DNA of 64,000 bases, taken from CBDANW01 sp965197825. Lineage in GTDB: Bacteria > Acidobacteriota > Vicinamibacteria > Marinacidobacterales > DATDRI01. The stretch is taken from contig CBDANW010000003.1 of assembly GCA_965197825.1 (NCBI GenBank), positions 186,001 through 250,000 on the forward strand, given 5' to 3'. The position numbers and the translations under genes were made by a program. Below the pieces are notes generated by a model. It saw only the letters and a program-made list of their open reading frames with translations, ran no database searches and was not told the origin of the DNA. Shown here piece by piece: positions 26,202-34,754 of this stretch (positions within the stretch are counted from its first letter, which is position 1; each line of letters opens with the position of its first letter).

Positions 26202-29200
26202 TCAGATAATGCCCGACGCGCCGCGCTTCCTCGTATTCATCGTCGCCGTGTTCGGTGCCTCGCCGGTCTGGAACGCCTCTGGCCAGCCGCCGTGCTTACC
26301 AATGACCTCGTCGATCTCGGCCATTAGGCGGCGAGTTTCGGCAAGGGCGGCGACGATCTTTCGGTAGTGGTCGATCTCGTCCTCGGAAAGCGTACGGCCC
26401 TTGCGGTCCTTGAGCCACTTCTCAGCCGGGCGGTAGCCGCCGATGGTGAACGCCCAGATTTCCGGCTCGACACTCTCGAAATACTGTTCGCGATTGATCC
26501 ATACGCGTCCCGGCAAACCACCGGTCGGGTGCGCGTAACGCACCTTGTCCACCTGATTGCTGCCGGTGTCCGAGAATATCGCCTGCGCGCCCTCCGCTTC
26601 CATTAGGTGTAGGCTGACGAGGCGCGCGCCGAGACGGATGAGGTCGGCGAACAACGCACGGTCGTCTGGCAGCGGAACGCGTGGGAAGTCGGATTTGAGG
26701 AAGTCGGCGTAGCGGCGGCGGTATTCCGGGCTGTGGAGCACGGCGTAGATGTAGTGGAACACATCCTTTGGGTCGAAGGTGGTAGTGCGGTCGCCGTTGC
26801 CGTCCGGGATGAAATCGAGGCCGAGGGTGGCGCGCGCCGCTTCGATGAAACCCGGATCGAGGTTCGGTTCACGTCCCTTGCCGAAATCCTCCCGCCCTGC
26901 TGCCTGATAGGTGTAAACCGGGAAGAGGCAATTTCCACCACGCCGAAACAGGTTGAAGTCCGAGGAGGATTTTGCAACAAAGGCAACATCCCAGGTTTCA
27001 GAACCGATTACTTGTCCGGCCCGGCCAATGCATAACCCTAGATTCGGCCCTGCCAGCATGTGCTGCATGACTTCCGGGCGCGGCATGCAAATGAAGCCGC
27101 GCGATTTACCGGTGTAGTAGGTGAAGCGTCTGTCAAACGGCCGATACAGCACAGGGCTTATGCGGCCATCGCGCCTCCGCACATCCTTTTGGGCCAACTG
27201 TACTTGCCAATCTCGTGCGTCCTTACCTAAGTCGTAGAACGTCCGAGCCGCCTCCGTCCCGCGGGCGGCGAAATCCTCGGCAATCCGCTCCATATCATCC
27301 GCGGTCCACTGGATGGCTAGCTTGTCGCGGGCGGTGACGATGCCCACCGAATTGACCGGGAAGATGTCGGAAATGGAAGCGCCCGCTTCGTACTCCTCAT
27401 GCAGCGCGTCGTCGCGCGGCACGAACAAACGCAGGGGCGGCTTCGGGGACAGCGCTTGCCACTCCGTGCTTGCCGCGTCGCTGGCGACAAGCCGATCGTA
27501 CTTGCCCACGCCGCCAGCCGGCTCACGCACTCCCCAAACGTCGGCGTGGTTGTATGCGGGGCGAATCGGCGCGGTCCCACTAGGGGAGGACGTGAATAAG
27601 CCGACAGCAACGCCCTGCTGGATGTCGAAGACGTTCTCATCCTTGCCGCCGTCCAGCGCGCGTTCCTTCTTCTTCGCGTTGCCGTGCAGGTCAAGCATGT
27701 GTGCTCGCGGAAAGGTGGCAGCGAGGCTCTCGCGCATGCCGCGAAACGTGGGGTTATCTAGGTAGCTGTGGTTGGTGATGAAGCCGAGTAGGCCTAGGCC
27801 CGTGCGTTCGATCTGCCAGTGGGCGAGGCGGATGAACTTTACGTAGTCGTCGTTCAGCCATTTGGGATTACGTTCGTTCAGCGGGCCGCCGTCAACCTCG
27901 AAATAGTTCTCCACGCGCAGCGTACCCGCACTTCCCCGGAGCAACTCCCGAATCCAGGCGCCCTTGTTGGCAGAGTGGCCCGAGTACGGTGGGTTGCCGA
28001 TGATGACCGTGAACCGTGCAGCACGCTTGACCTCGTTCACCGCTTGGGCTTCGTCGGCCAGCGCCGGGATGGCGAAGTCGAAGGCTCCTTGTGAAAAATC
28101 CTGCTCCGATTCCAGCGCGTTGGTGAGATACACTCGCGCCCGCTCGTCGCTGCCGAAGCGGTAGCCGGTCTCGTAGAGCTTGAGGCCGATCTTGAGGTGG
28201 GCGATGGCATAGGGTGCCATCAGGAGTTCGTAGCCGTGCAGGCGCGGCAGCAGGTGCTTTGGCACGTACTCGTTCCAAAACGCGTCGATCTTCTTCTCGC
28301 CGTGCCCCTGTGCCTTCCACTTGGCGACAAGCGTCTTGTGGATGAGGTCGATGGCCTCCACGAGGAAGGTGCCAGTGCCGGTGGCGGGATCGAGGATCTG
28401 CACGAAACCCTGATCCGGCGAGATGGCGTCGGGGATGCTCAGGCCCTCGCGGCGTTCGGCCATCTCCCCCCACGTTGCGGTGTCCGCGAGGCCATCCTTC
28501 AGCTTGAACTCGCTCCGCAGCAAGGTATGCACGGAGCGGACGATGTAGGAGACCACCGGGCGCGGGGTGTAGAAAACGCCGCGCTGCATCCGTTTCTCCG
28601 CGTCGTACTCCTTCAGGAACAGCTCGTAGAAGTGAATAACCAGGTCTTCTCGCGGGTTTCGGTCGCCGAAGTCGCGGACCACGGCTTCCATGTTGGCGTT
28701 GTCGAGTAGTTCGACGACCTCGGCAACGCCGAGCTCGTCGAAGTCGATCCCCTCAGCGCGCCGCTTGGTGCGGCGCCCGCCGATCTGGAGGAACGTCTCC
28801 ATCAAGTCGCGGAGAAATGGGTTTGTGCGCATGTGACTTGCGAAGTCGTCGACCGTTTTCTTGTGCGGATCGGCGATGCGCGCGGAGAGCAGGCCGTATG
28901 CGATCGTCTGGGCGTACATGTCGGCGAAGCCGTCCGCGTCCAGGTCGTGAACGAGCGCTGTCTGGAACGCCTTCATGAGCTTGTTTAGCGGGCCGTGTTG
29001 GGTCTCGATGGCGATGGCGGTCTTGATGCGGTCGCGGATGGTGCGCGCGAGTTCGGCCAGACGAACCGCAAGCTCGCGGGACGTGGTGATGACCTCACGG
29101 TGGCGAAGCGTGAAGGCGGCACGCCACTGCTCGCGCCACGCGTTGGCGTCACCGTCGTTTTTGGGCCAGGCGAGGTGCTCGGTTAGCTCCGTGGCAACAG

Positions 29201-29699
29201 CGTCGAGGTGCAACGCGGTGTCGCGGTTGTCCCAGCCGAGCACCTTGAGGGTCGGCAGGTCGTGGCCGTCCGTGGGCGTCGAGAAGTGGGCGAAGCTGAT
29301 CTGCCGCTCGTCACCCTCGCCGTAGTTGGAGACGAAGAGCAGGTCATCCTTGGCCCAGGCGGTCCGCTCGGCGCTGTTGGCGGAGGCACGCTTCTTGAGT
29401 GCCACCTGGCTCAAGATGCGGCGCAGCGCCACGACGGGGAGCTTCTTCGGCTCGAACTCGACGAAGAAGATGCCCCAGGGCTGGCGCGGCGAGAGGGGGC
29501 GTAGGCGCTTGATACTCTCGATTTTGGCCGCGGTCTTCGGGTCGATGCCGAGCTCATCGGCGGTGAAGTCGTAGAACAGATCGTCCACGTCCTCGAACGA
29601 GTCCCGCGCAATCGGCCAGCCCATCTCGTCGCGCAGGTAGGCGATAAGCTGGTCGAAGCGCTTGATGCTCGCGAGGGCGCTACGGTGGTCGGTCGGCAT
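26202..29699 (-). CDS. Large adenine-specific DNA methyltransferase (type ISP restriction-modification-like)
   Basis: A 1165-residue protein. The methyltransferase core has FYTP (376-379), SAM-binding motif I DPATGTGTFL (437-446) and catalytic motif IV NPPY (569-572), the N6-adenine (gamma-class) arrangement. About 370 residues precede it, including WGIFFVEFEPKKLP (75-88), and a C-terminal target-recognition-like region follows (ISPVLYRPFDRRFTYYTGKS; YAVLHSPEYRRRYADFLK), as in type ISP/IIG-like enzymes such as the LlaGI relatives. No PD-(D/E)xK nuclease motif or helicase is fused here. The helicase appears to be the separate upstream gene, whose stop lies 4 bases before this start. Likely part of a phage-defence operon now cut by IS-B copy 3. 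It may still methylate DNA alone. Confidence 0.85.
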   Translation of the reverse strand: MPTDHRSALASIKRFDQLIAYLRDEMGWPIARDSFEDVDDLFYDFTADELGIDPKTAAKIESIKRLRPLSPRQPWGIFFVEFEPKKLPVVALRRILSQVALKKRASANSAERTAWAKDDLLFVSNYGEGDERQISFAHFSTPTDGHDLPTLKVLGWDNRDTALHLDAVATELTEHLAWPKNDGDANAWREQWRAAFTLRHREVITTSRELAVRLAELARTIRDRIKTAIAIETQHGPLNKLMKAFQTALVHDLDADGFADMYAQTIAYGLLSARIADPHKKTVDDFASHMRTNPFLRDLMETFLQIGGRRTKRRAEGIDFDELGVAEVVELLDNANMEAVVRDFGDRNPREDLVIHFYELFLKEYDAEKRMQRGVFYTPRPVVSYIVRSVHTLLRSEFKLKDGLADTATWGEMAERREGLSIPDAISPDQGFVQILDPATGTGTFLVEAIDLIHKTLVAKWKAQGHGEKKIDAFWNEYVPKHLLPRLHGYELLMAPYAIAHLKIGLKLYETGYRFGSDERARVYLTNALESEQDFSQGAFDFAIPALADEAQAVNEVKRAARFTVIIGNPPYSGHSANKGAWIRELLRGSAGTLRVENYFEVDGGPLNERNPKWLNDDYVKFIRLAHWQIERTGLGLLGFITNHSYLDNPTFRGMRESLAATFPRAHMLDLHGNAKKKERALDGGKDENVFDIQQGVAVGLFTSSPSGTAPIRPAYNHADVWGVREPAGGVGKYDRLVASDAASTEWQALSPKPPLRLFVPRDDALHEEYEAGASISDIFPVNSVGIVTARDKLAIQWTADDMERIAEDFAARGTEAARTFYDLGKDARDWQVQLAQKDVRRRDGRISPVLYRPFDRRFTYYTGKSRGFICMPRPEVMQHMLAGPNLGLCIGRAGQVIGSETWDVAFVAKSSSDFNLFRRGGNCLFPVYTYQAAGREDFGKGREPNLDPGFIEAARATLGLDFIPDGNGDRTTTFDPKDVFHYIYAVLHSPEYRRRYADFLKSDFPRVPLPDDRALFADLIRLGARLVSLHLMEAEGAQAIFSDTGSNQVDKVRYAHPTGGLPGRVWINREQYFESVEPEIWAFTIGGYRPAEKWLKDRKGRTLSEDEIDHYRKIVAALAETRRLMAEIDEVIGKHGGWPEAFQTGEAPNTATMNTRKRGASGII

Positions 29700-29703
29700 C
29701 GGC

Positions 29704-30056
29704 TCAGGCTTCGTTGAGTTCCATCCAGCACTTGAGCGAGGGCTTCACGCCCACCGGCGCGTCGATACGCTTGAGATAGGTGTTCTTGATGTGTCTCTCG
29801 ATCTTGGCCCGGATGTCGACCAGGGTCTTCTCCTCGGCGGTGCACTGGCGCGGCGTCTCGGGCTTGGACCGGATGCTGCCGGCGACCTCGCCCGGCTCTT
29901 CGAGAATGGCTTTGCGTTCGAGGTCGTAGAGGTACCAGCGGGTTGTGCCAGCCTTCTCGGTGAACTCGCCCGCCTCCTTGTCGAGGGCGGGAAGCGTGTA
30001 GCAGAAGAACACGCCGCGCCCCCCTTGGGCCACGCACTTACGGCCGCTGAAGGTGG
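29704..30056 (-). pseudogene. SNF2-type helicase, C-terminal stump
   Basis: The frame is open from the IS-B copy 3 boundary to TGA at 29704. It reads SGRKCVAQGGRGVFFCYTLP, TRWYLYDLERKAILEEPGE and IERHIKNTYLKRIDAPVGVK, ending MELNEA. I recognise this as the C-terminal tail of large SNF2-like helicases that accompany big DNA methyltransferases in defence loci; the exact system (split type ISP, or class 1 DISARM-like with a DrmD-type helicase) cannot be decided from 117 residues. The remaining ~900 residues are missing. Confidence 0.65.
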
Positions 30057-30841
30057 TGACCTTGCCCAGGAAAAGTGGAAAGGTTGATTATCTCGCATGA
30101 GCCGTTTTGAGGTCATGAATCCGTTCGAACACCATTGGGCTGTTGTAATCGAGTGACGAGTGGAGTCGATACGGATTGTAGAACCCCTCGATGTAGCTCG
30201 CGACCGCGTCTTTGGCCATACGTCGTGTTGGCCAACTACACCGGTGGAGGAGCTCGGTCTTGAGCGTGCCTAAGAAGCTCTCGGTCACGGCGTTGTCCCA
30301 GCAATCACCCTTGCGGCTCATCGAGCACACGATGCCGTACTCATCGAGCACGGCCTGGTAGGTCGCAGCCGCGTATTGAGTACCACGGTCTGAATGATGC
30401 ACCAAGCCACTTTCCGGCAGGCGGCGCCCCAAGGCCATGTGAAGCGCCTCGAGAGCAAGCTCCGCGCGCAGGTGGGGCTGCATCGCCCAGCCTACGACAC
30501 GACGCGAGAACAGATCGAGGATGACCGCCAAGTAGAGCCAGCCTTCCCAAGTCCGGATGTAGGTTATGTCCGTCACCCAGAACTGGTTCGGTCGTTCGGC
30601 TTCGAAGTTCCGGCCGAGCACGTTGGGTGCGATGGGGCGATCGTGCTTGCTGTCGGTCGTGCGGCGAAAACGCTTGCTGGGCAGACCCTGCAGGCCCATC
30701 TCACGCATCAGCCGTGCCACTCGCTGCTTGCCTACCTCGACGTTCTCCCCGTCAAGCTGGCGACGTACACGCTCCCTGCCGTAGGTACCACGGCTATGGG
30801 CGTGGATCGCTTGGATGCGCAGCTTCAGCTTCCCATCCTCA
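30057..30841 (-). mobile_element. IS-B copy 3, truncated
   Basis: Has the orfB-end terminal repeat (TGACCTTGCCC at 30057) and orfB codons for residues about 47-292, but stops after ...CTTCCCATCCTCA; orfA and the other end are absent and sequence switches to a retron-type RT fragment. The orfB frame ends at 30088. Because one end is missing, the helicase cannot be rejoined to any flank in this window. Confidence 0.92.
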
Positions 30842-31057
30842 TCTTACCATCGGAAACAAATCCGCCAGTGCGCGTTGATCCGGATGCTGTACTGTCCGGC
30901 CCGATTCGTGGACAATGCAAGCCCTCACACGAAGGGGAAATTCCTTTTAAAGATGGACTTCAAAGATTTTTTCCCTTCGCTGAAGGCGCACGATTTCAGG
31001 ATGTTTCTTAGGAGAATCCAGTCGGATCTCGATGTGGCGGAGATCGCAGCGCTTTGC
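30842..31057 (+). pseudogene. Retron-type reverse transcriptase fragment
   Basis: The plus-strand frame after IS-B contains CPARFVDNASPHTKGKFLLK followed by MDFKDFFPSLKAHDFRMF. The order DNA-x-PH, KFLLKMDFKDFFPS is RT motif 1-3 (catalytic Asp of DxxDFFPS) of bacterial retron-type RTs. Only about 65 residues remain; the frame then runs without a stop into aquaporin sequence. It is distinct from the group II RT at 24525. Confidence 0.6.
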
Positions 31058-31345
31058 CAAGGTGCCCTCGCTGCCAGCCTCATCGTTCGTGCGTTGTTTC
31101 TGGAGAGCCAGACCCTCGGCGCGACAATTCCCGCTGGTCGGGCTTCGCAGTCTTTCGTTCTCGAGGTGCTCCTCACATCCATTCTGATGTTCGTGATTCT
31201 CGGCGTTTCCACCGGCGCAAAAGAGAAGGGCCTATTGGCAGGAGTCGCCGTAGGTGGAGCCGTCGCCCTAGGGTCTCTCTTAGGGGGACCCGTCTCGGGT
31301 GCGTCGATGAATCCGGCGCGCTCCCTCGGACCCGGAATGCTGTAA
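31058..31345 (+). pseudogene. Aquaporin (MIP family) fragment
   Basis: Reads GALAASLIVRALFLESQTLG, SFVLEVLLTSILMFVILGV, LLAGVAVGGAVALGSLLGGP and SGASMNPARSLGP, the second half of an aquaporin with the second NPA box. It lacks the first half and its last helix: the frame stops right after SLGPG. A chimeric junction with the RT fragment lies near 31058. Confidence 0.75.
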
Positions 31346-31528
31346 CCCGAGCAACGCTAATATTCAGATAGAATCTTGACCTCTTTCTCTCGCGTCTGGT
31401 CCAAATGGTGCTTCCGCAGTCAAGTGTTGGCGGCCGCCGCGTAACCTGTTCGCGTGCTGAGAGTTTTAGCCTGATTTCGAGAGGCGCAGTTCTTTCGTCG
31501 ATGCCGGCTGGGCCGAGTTTTGGCACAG

Positions 31529-31654
31529 GACGACGTCGTCTACCATCACCACGAGAGGAATCATCAAGGCAAGGAGAACCTGCTGCTGTTCCCAGCACTC
31601 GCCCGGACGTTTCGTAATAAACGTGTCTACGCTTGGTTGGCCAATGGGAGCTAG
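31529..31654 (+). pseudogene. Integrase-core transposase, C-terminal fragment
   Basis: YHHHERNHQGKENLLLFP is the conserved C-terminal helix of integrase-type transposases (HYHxERNHQGxxNxLL). About 42 codons, ending at TAG 31652. Preceded by the 23-base repeat at 31510. The region 31346-31509 upstream shows no recognisable coding sequence. Confidence 0.6.
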
Positions 31655-31661
31655 AATCCTC
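31623..31661 (+). repeat. 39-base sequence with inverted copy at 33340-33378
   Basis: GTGTCTACGCTTG...TAGAATCCTC matches the reverse complement of 33340-33378 with two mismatches. The second copy lies upstream of the FmdB-type gene and could hold promoter sequence (TAGAAT). The pair brackets the rhomboid, IstB-fragment and FmdB segment (about 1.75 kb), so it may mark an inverted duplication or ends of a composite element. Confidence 0.6.
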
Positions 31662-31697
31662 CGAGATGCGAACCTGCGCCCTTCGGCTTAGAAGGCC

Positions 31698-32477
31698 TCA
31701 CGACCGGGCGACGCGATGCCAACTCCGCGTCGGTGACCGTCGGCGCCACCCGTAACATGGATGTCTGGCGAGCAGTTCCGGTTTGCGAAACAGAAATACT
31801 AGGACGGCACCTACTGTGAATCCCCCGACGTGCGCCCAGAAGGCCACGCCACCGCCCTCAACGCCCAGCGTTCCCACGCCGCTAACGAGTTGGACGACCA
31901 GCCAGTATCCCAGCATGAGAAACGCCGGAACCGCAACGGTCGTGATGAAGAATCCGAGAGGTATGAGCATGTGGACGTGCACCCGAGGATAGAGGACGAT
32001 GTAGGCGCCCATGACCCCACCGATCGCGCCGGATGCCCCCACCATCGGAATGGCTGACTCGGGATTCGTCGACATTTGTAACGCGGCAGCGGCGAAACCA
32101 GACAACAAATAGAACACCACGAACCGCGCGTGGCCCATCGAATCCTCCACGTTGTCGCCGAAGATCCAAAGGAACCACATGTTCCCGATCAGGTGAAACC
32201 ACCCCCCGTGCAAGAACATCGAAGTGAGCGCCGTATGCCAGCCGCCGGGCTCACCCAGCACGCAGGAGGTAGCAACGCCGATCTGGAAACTGCTGCCCGC
32301 CGGAACCGTGCCGAGCAGCTCGCCGGGAATCAAGCCGAGTCGGCAGACCGAGGCGGAGAGGGCCGGTTCCATACCCATCCCCTGCACGAAGATCCAGGTC
32401 GCGACGTTCAGCAGGGCGATCCCGTAGGTGGCATAAGGTGTCAGGATGTGCGGGTTGTCGTCTCTTATCGGAAACAT
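31698..32477 (-). CDS. Rhomboid family intramembrane serine protease
   Basis: Start at ATG 32477 (MFPIRDDNPHI), the usual N-terminus of this rhomboid group; the in-frame extension to 32633 is unlikely. 259 residues, six to seven membrane helices. Catalytic Ser149 in GASGAIGG, His in HVGGFTVGA, oxyanion-side HGGWFHLIGNMWFLWIFGDN (90-109). Cleaves membrane proteins within or near the bilayer. Resembles the second rhomboid at 47778 closely in plan, so the window has two paralogues. Confidence 0.9.
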   Translation of the reverse strand: MFPIRDDNPHILTPYATYGIALLNVATWIFVQGMGMEPALSASVCRLGLIPGELLGTVPAGSSFQIGVATSCVLGEPGGWHTALTSMFLHGGWFHLIGNMWFLWIFGDNVEDSMGHARFVVFYLLSGFAAAALQMSTNPESAIPMVGASGAIGGVMGAYIVLYPRVHVHMLIPLGFFITTVAVPAFLMLGYWLVVQLVSGVGTLGVEGGGVAFWAHVGGFTVGAVLVFLFRKPELLARHPCYGWRRRSPTRSWHRVARS

Positions 32478-32588
32478 GCCATGTGGTCTCGCGTCGAGGT
32501 TGATCGCTTGAAGGTACCACACGCCAGGATTTTGCGAGAACGGTGTCGCCGGGCTCGTGCCCGATTGCCAAGGGAATACTGAGACACG

Positions 32589-32759
32589 GAACGCGACCGC
32601 CTCTTGGGACCGCCCGGCGTCGGCAAGACTCACCTCTCCACCGGTCTGGCCATCGCCGTAGTGCAGAAAGGACGGCGTGTGTACTACGGGACCCTTGCCG
32701 AGCTCATCACCTCGCTCAAGGAGGTCCGGCCGCCGGCACCCTCACCCGGCGCTCTATAA
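32589..32759 (+). pseudogene. IstB-type ATPase fragment (IS21 family)
   Basis: DRLLGPPGVGKTHLSTGLAI followed by RVYYGTLAELITSL is the Walker A region of IstB, the IS21 transposition helper. Fifty-odd codons remain before a TAA. The stretch 32760-33034 after it has no gene; it contains a 25-base sequence (32846-32870) repeated at 33417-33441 that may be an IS21 end. Confidence 0.75.
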
Positions 32760-32845
32760 GGTCGTCAAGATCCATGTCGATCAGTGCCGCGTCGGTTGGT
32801 TTCCGCGAATTTCGACAACGCCTCTAGGATTCGAGATTTCGGCTC

Positions 32846-32870
32846 CGTTCGCATTTTCGGACACGACGGG
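32846..32870 (+). repeat. 25-base direct repeat with 33417-33441
   Basis: CGTTCGCATTTTCGGACACG... and CGTTTGTATTTTTGGACACG... share 21-22 of 25 bases in the same orientation. Reverse complement CGTGTCCAAAAAT resembles IS21-type termini, fitting the nearby IstB fragment. Confidence 0.5.
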
Positions 32871-33034
32871 ATCCAAGAAGGTCTATGGAAAGTGGCTGAT
32901 CGCCTGCGACATCTGGAACTCGGATATCCCGGCTCCGACCAGAGGCGGCACCGACTAGTTCGACCGGCGCATCCCTAGGGCCGCCCGGCCCCGCGGGTGC
33001 GTCGATGCGTATTGCGTCGTCTTCCGGGAAAAGC

Positions 33035-33268
33035 TCAGTTCAGCGAGCAAGAACCCGGGCCCCGAGGGTCACCGCAAGATCCGCAGGCCTCGGGCGCCTC
33101 AGCTGCAGCCGCCGCCCCGTTTCCATTACTGACCGCAAAGACCGAAAGCTGCTTTTCCAGCTTGTCGCTCTCGCAGGAAGGACAGCGCGGCGCGTCCTCG
33201 CTCGAGCTCAGGACAAGCGACTCGAAACGCTTGTCGCATTCTAAGCAGGCGTATTCGAAGATCGGCAT
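33035..33268 (-). CDS. FmdB-type zinc ribbon protein
   Basis: A 77-residue protein starting MPIFEYACLECDKRFE, the invariant start of the FmdB/CxxC_CXXC_SSSS family, with paired CxxC knuckles (CLEC; CPSC) and a Ser-rich and Ala/Gly-rich tail ending CGSCGDPRG. The ATG at 33268 is preferred over 33298 on family grounds. TATAAT on the minus strand (33280-33275) lies only 7 bases before it, so a short or leaderless transcript is possible. Function in the family is unsettled. Confidence 0.85.
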   Translation of the reverse strand: MPIFEYACLECDKRFESLVLSSSEDAPRCPSCESDKLEKQLSVFAVSNGNGAAAAAEAPEACGSCGDPRGPGSCSLN

Positions 33269-33519
33269 ATCGAGATTATAGCCCGATTGGACCGCCACAC
33301 AGTCTGGCCAATTGCAGCCCCGTCGGCGTGCTCATGACCGAGGATTCTAGCTCCCGTTGGCCAATCAAGCGTAGACACCTCTAACCCGAAACGTCCCCGC
33401 GAGCAGGTCTTGAGTTCGTTTGTATTTTTGGACACGACGGGCGGGGGCTGGAAACGGGGACATGGTAAGGACTGAGGCACCGGCACTTTGACCTTGCCCA
33501 GGAAAAGTGGACAGGTTGA

Positions 33520-34392
33520 TTATCTCGCATGAGCCGTTTTGAGGTCATGAATCCGTTCGAACACCATTGGGCTGTTGTAATCGAGTGACGAGTGGAGTCG
33601 ATACGGATTGTAGAACCCCTCGATGTAGCTCGCGACCGCGTCTTTGGCCATACGTCGTGTTGGCCAACTACATCGGTGGAGGAGCTCGGTCTTGAGCGTG
33701 CCTAAGAAGCTCTCGGTCACGGCGTTGTCCCAGCAATCACCCTTGCGGCTCATCGAGCACACGATGCCGTACTCATCGAGCACGGCCTGGTAGGTCGCAG
33801 CCGCGTATTGAGTACCACGGTCTGAATGATGCACCAAGCCACTTTCCGGCAGGCGGCGCCCCAAGGCCATGTGAAGCGCCTCGAGAGCAAGCTCCGCGCG
33901 CAGGTGGGGCTGCATCGCCCAGCCTACGACACGACGCGAGAACAGATCGAGGATGACCGCCAAGTAGAGCCAGCCTTCCCAAGTCCGGATGTAGGTTATG
34001 TCCGTCACCCAGAACTGGTTCGGTCGTTCGGCTTCGAAGTTCCGGCCGAGCACGTTGGGTGCGATGGGGCGATCGTGCTTGCTGTCGGTCGTGCGGCGAA
34101 AACGCTTGCTGGGCAGACCCTGCAGGCCCATCTCACGCATCAGCCGTGCCACTCGCTGCTTGCCTACCTCGACGTTCTCCCCGTCAAGCTGGCGACGTAC
34201 ACGCTCCCTGCCGTAGGTACCACGGCTATGGGCGTGGATTACTTGGATGCGCAGCTTCAGCTTCCCATCCTCACACTGTCGCTTGCTGGGCGCGCGCTTC
34301 ATCTGAGCGTAGTAGCCGCTGGTCGATACCCTCAGAACTCGGCACATCACCCGCACCGGGTAGTTGGCCCGCTCCGCGTGAATGAATCTCAT
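33520..34392 (-). CDS. IS-B copy 4 orfB transposase
   Basis: 290 residues, full DDE set (WVTDITYI, HHSDRGTQ, NAVTESF). Starts MRFIHAERANYP, lacking the Lys-Phe present after MRF in other copies. Otherwise intact. Confidence 0.9.
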   Translation of the reverse strand: MRFIHAERANYPVRVMCRVLRVSTSGYYAQMKRAPSKRQCEDGKLKLRIQVIHAHSRGTYGRERVRRQLDGENVEVGKQRVARLMREMGLQGLPSKRFRRTTDSKHDRPIAPNVLGRNFEAERPNQFWVTDITYIRTWEGWLYLAVILDLFSRRVVGWAMQPHLRAELALEALHMALGRRLPESGLVHHSDRGTQYAAATYQAVLDEYGIVCSMSRKGDCWDNAVTESFLGTLKTELLHRCSWPTRRMAKDAVASYIEGFYNPYRLHSSLDYNSPMVFERIHDLKTAHAR

Positions 34393-34727
34393 TCGCTTTC
34401 CTTCGCGAAGAAGGCCGCCGCTTTTTTTAATATTTCTCGCTCTTGCTCCAACGTACGCACTCGACGCCGTAGCGAACGGAGCTCATCACGTTCCGCCGTC
34501 GTCAGAGCCTCGCGTGGACCTTCACCGTGATCAACTTTGTATTGTTTCACCCAGTTTCGAAGGGCCGATTCCGTCAGGTCCAGTTCCTTAGCGACCTGGC
34601 CGATGCTGCGCTCGCCCTCCCTGAACAGCCGGACCGCTTCCTTCTTGAACTCCCCCGTGAACTTCCTGCGTCGTCGTTCTCCCATGGACGCCTCCAGGCG
34701 CATTGTCGCGCCTCGGTTGATGTCCAC
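34389..34727 (-). CDS. IS-B copy 4 orfA
   Basis: 112 residues; GERSIGQ replaces GEGSIGQ of the other copies. The slippery run reads AAAAAAAG here. Overlaps orfB by ATGA. Confidence 0.9.
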   Translation of the reverse strand: MDINRGATMRLEASMGERRRRKFTGEFKKEAVRLFREGERSIGQVAKELDLTESALRNWVKQYKVDHGEGPREALTTAERDELRSLRRRVRTLEQEREILKKAAAFFAKESE

Positions 34728-34754
34728 AAAACCCGGGCAGGGTCAGTTCCCCGC

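Larger units (their letters stand above)
33489..34745 (-). mobile_element. IS-B copy 4
   Basis: Both terminal repeats present, 1257 bases: six fewer than copies 2 and 5 because of a 6-base deletion at the start of orfB. Flanking triplets CTT and GTT are not an exact target duplication. Its left end is about 100 bases from the hflX start. Confidence 0.92.

Noticed and set aside
34527..34754. An extended N-terminus of HflX reading back into IS-B.
   Set aside because: That part is the antisense of IS-B orfA and recurs as antisense at every IS-B copy.
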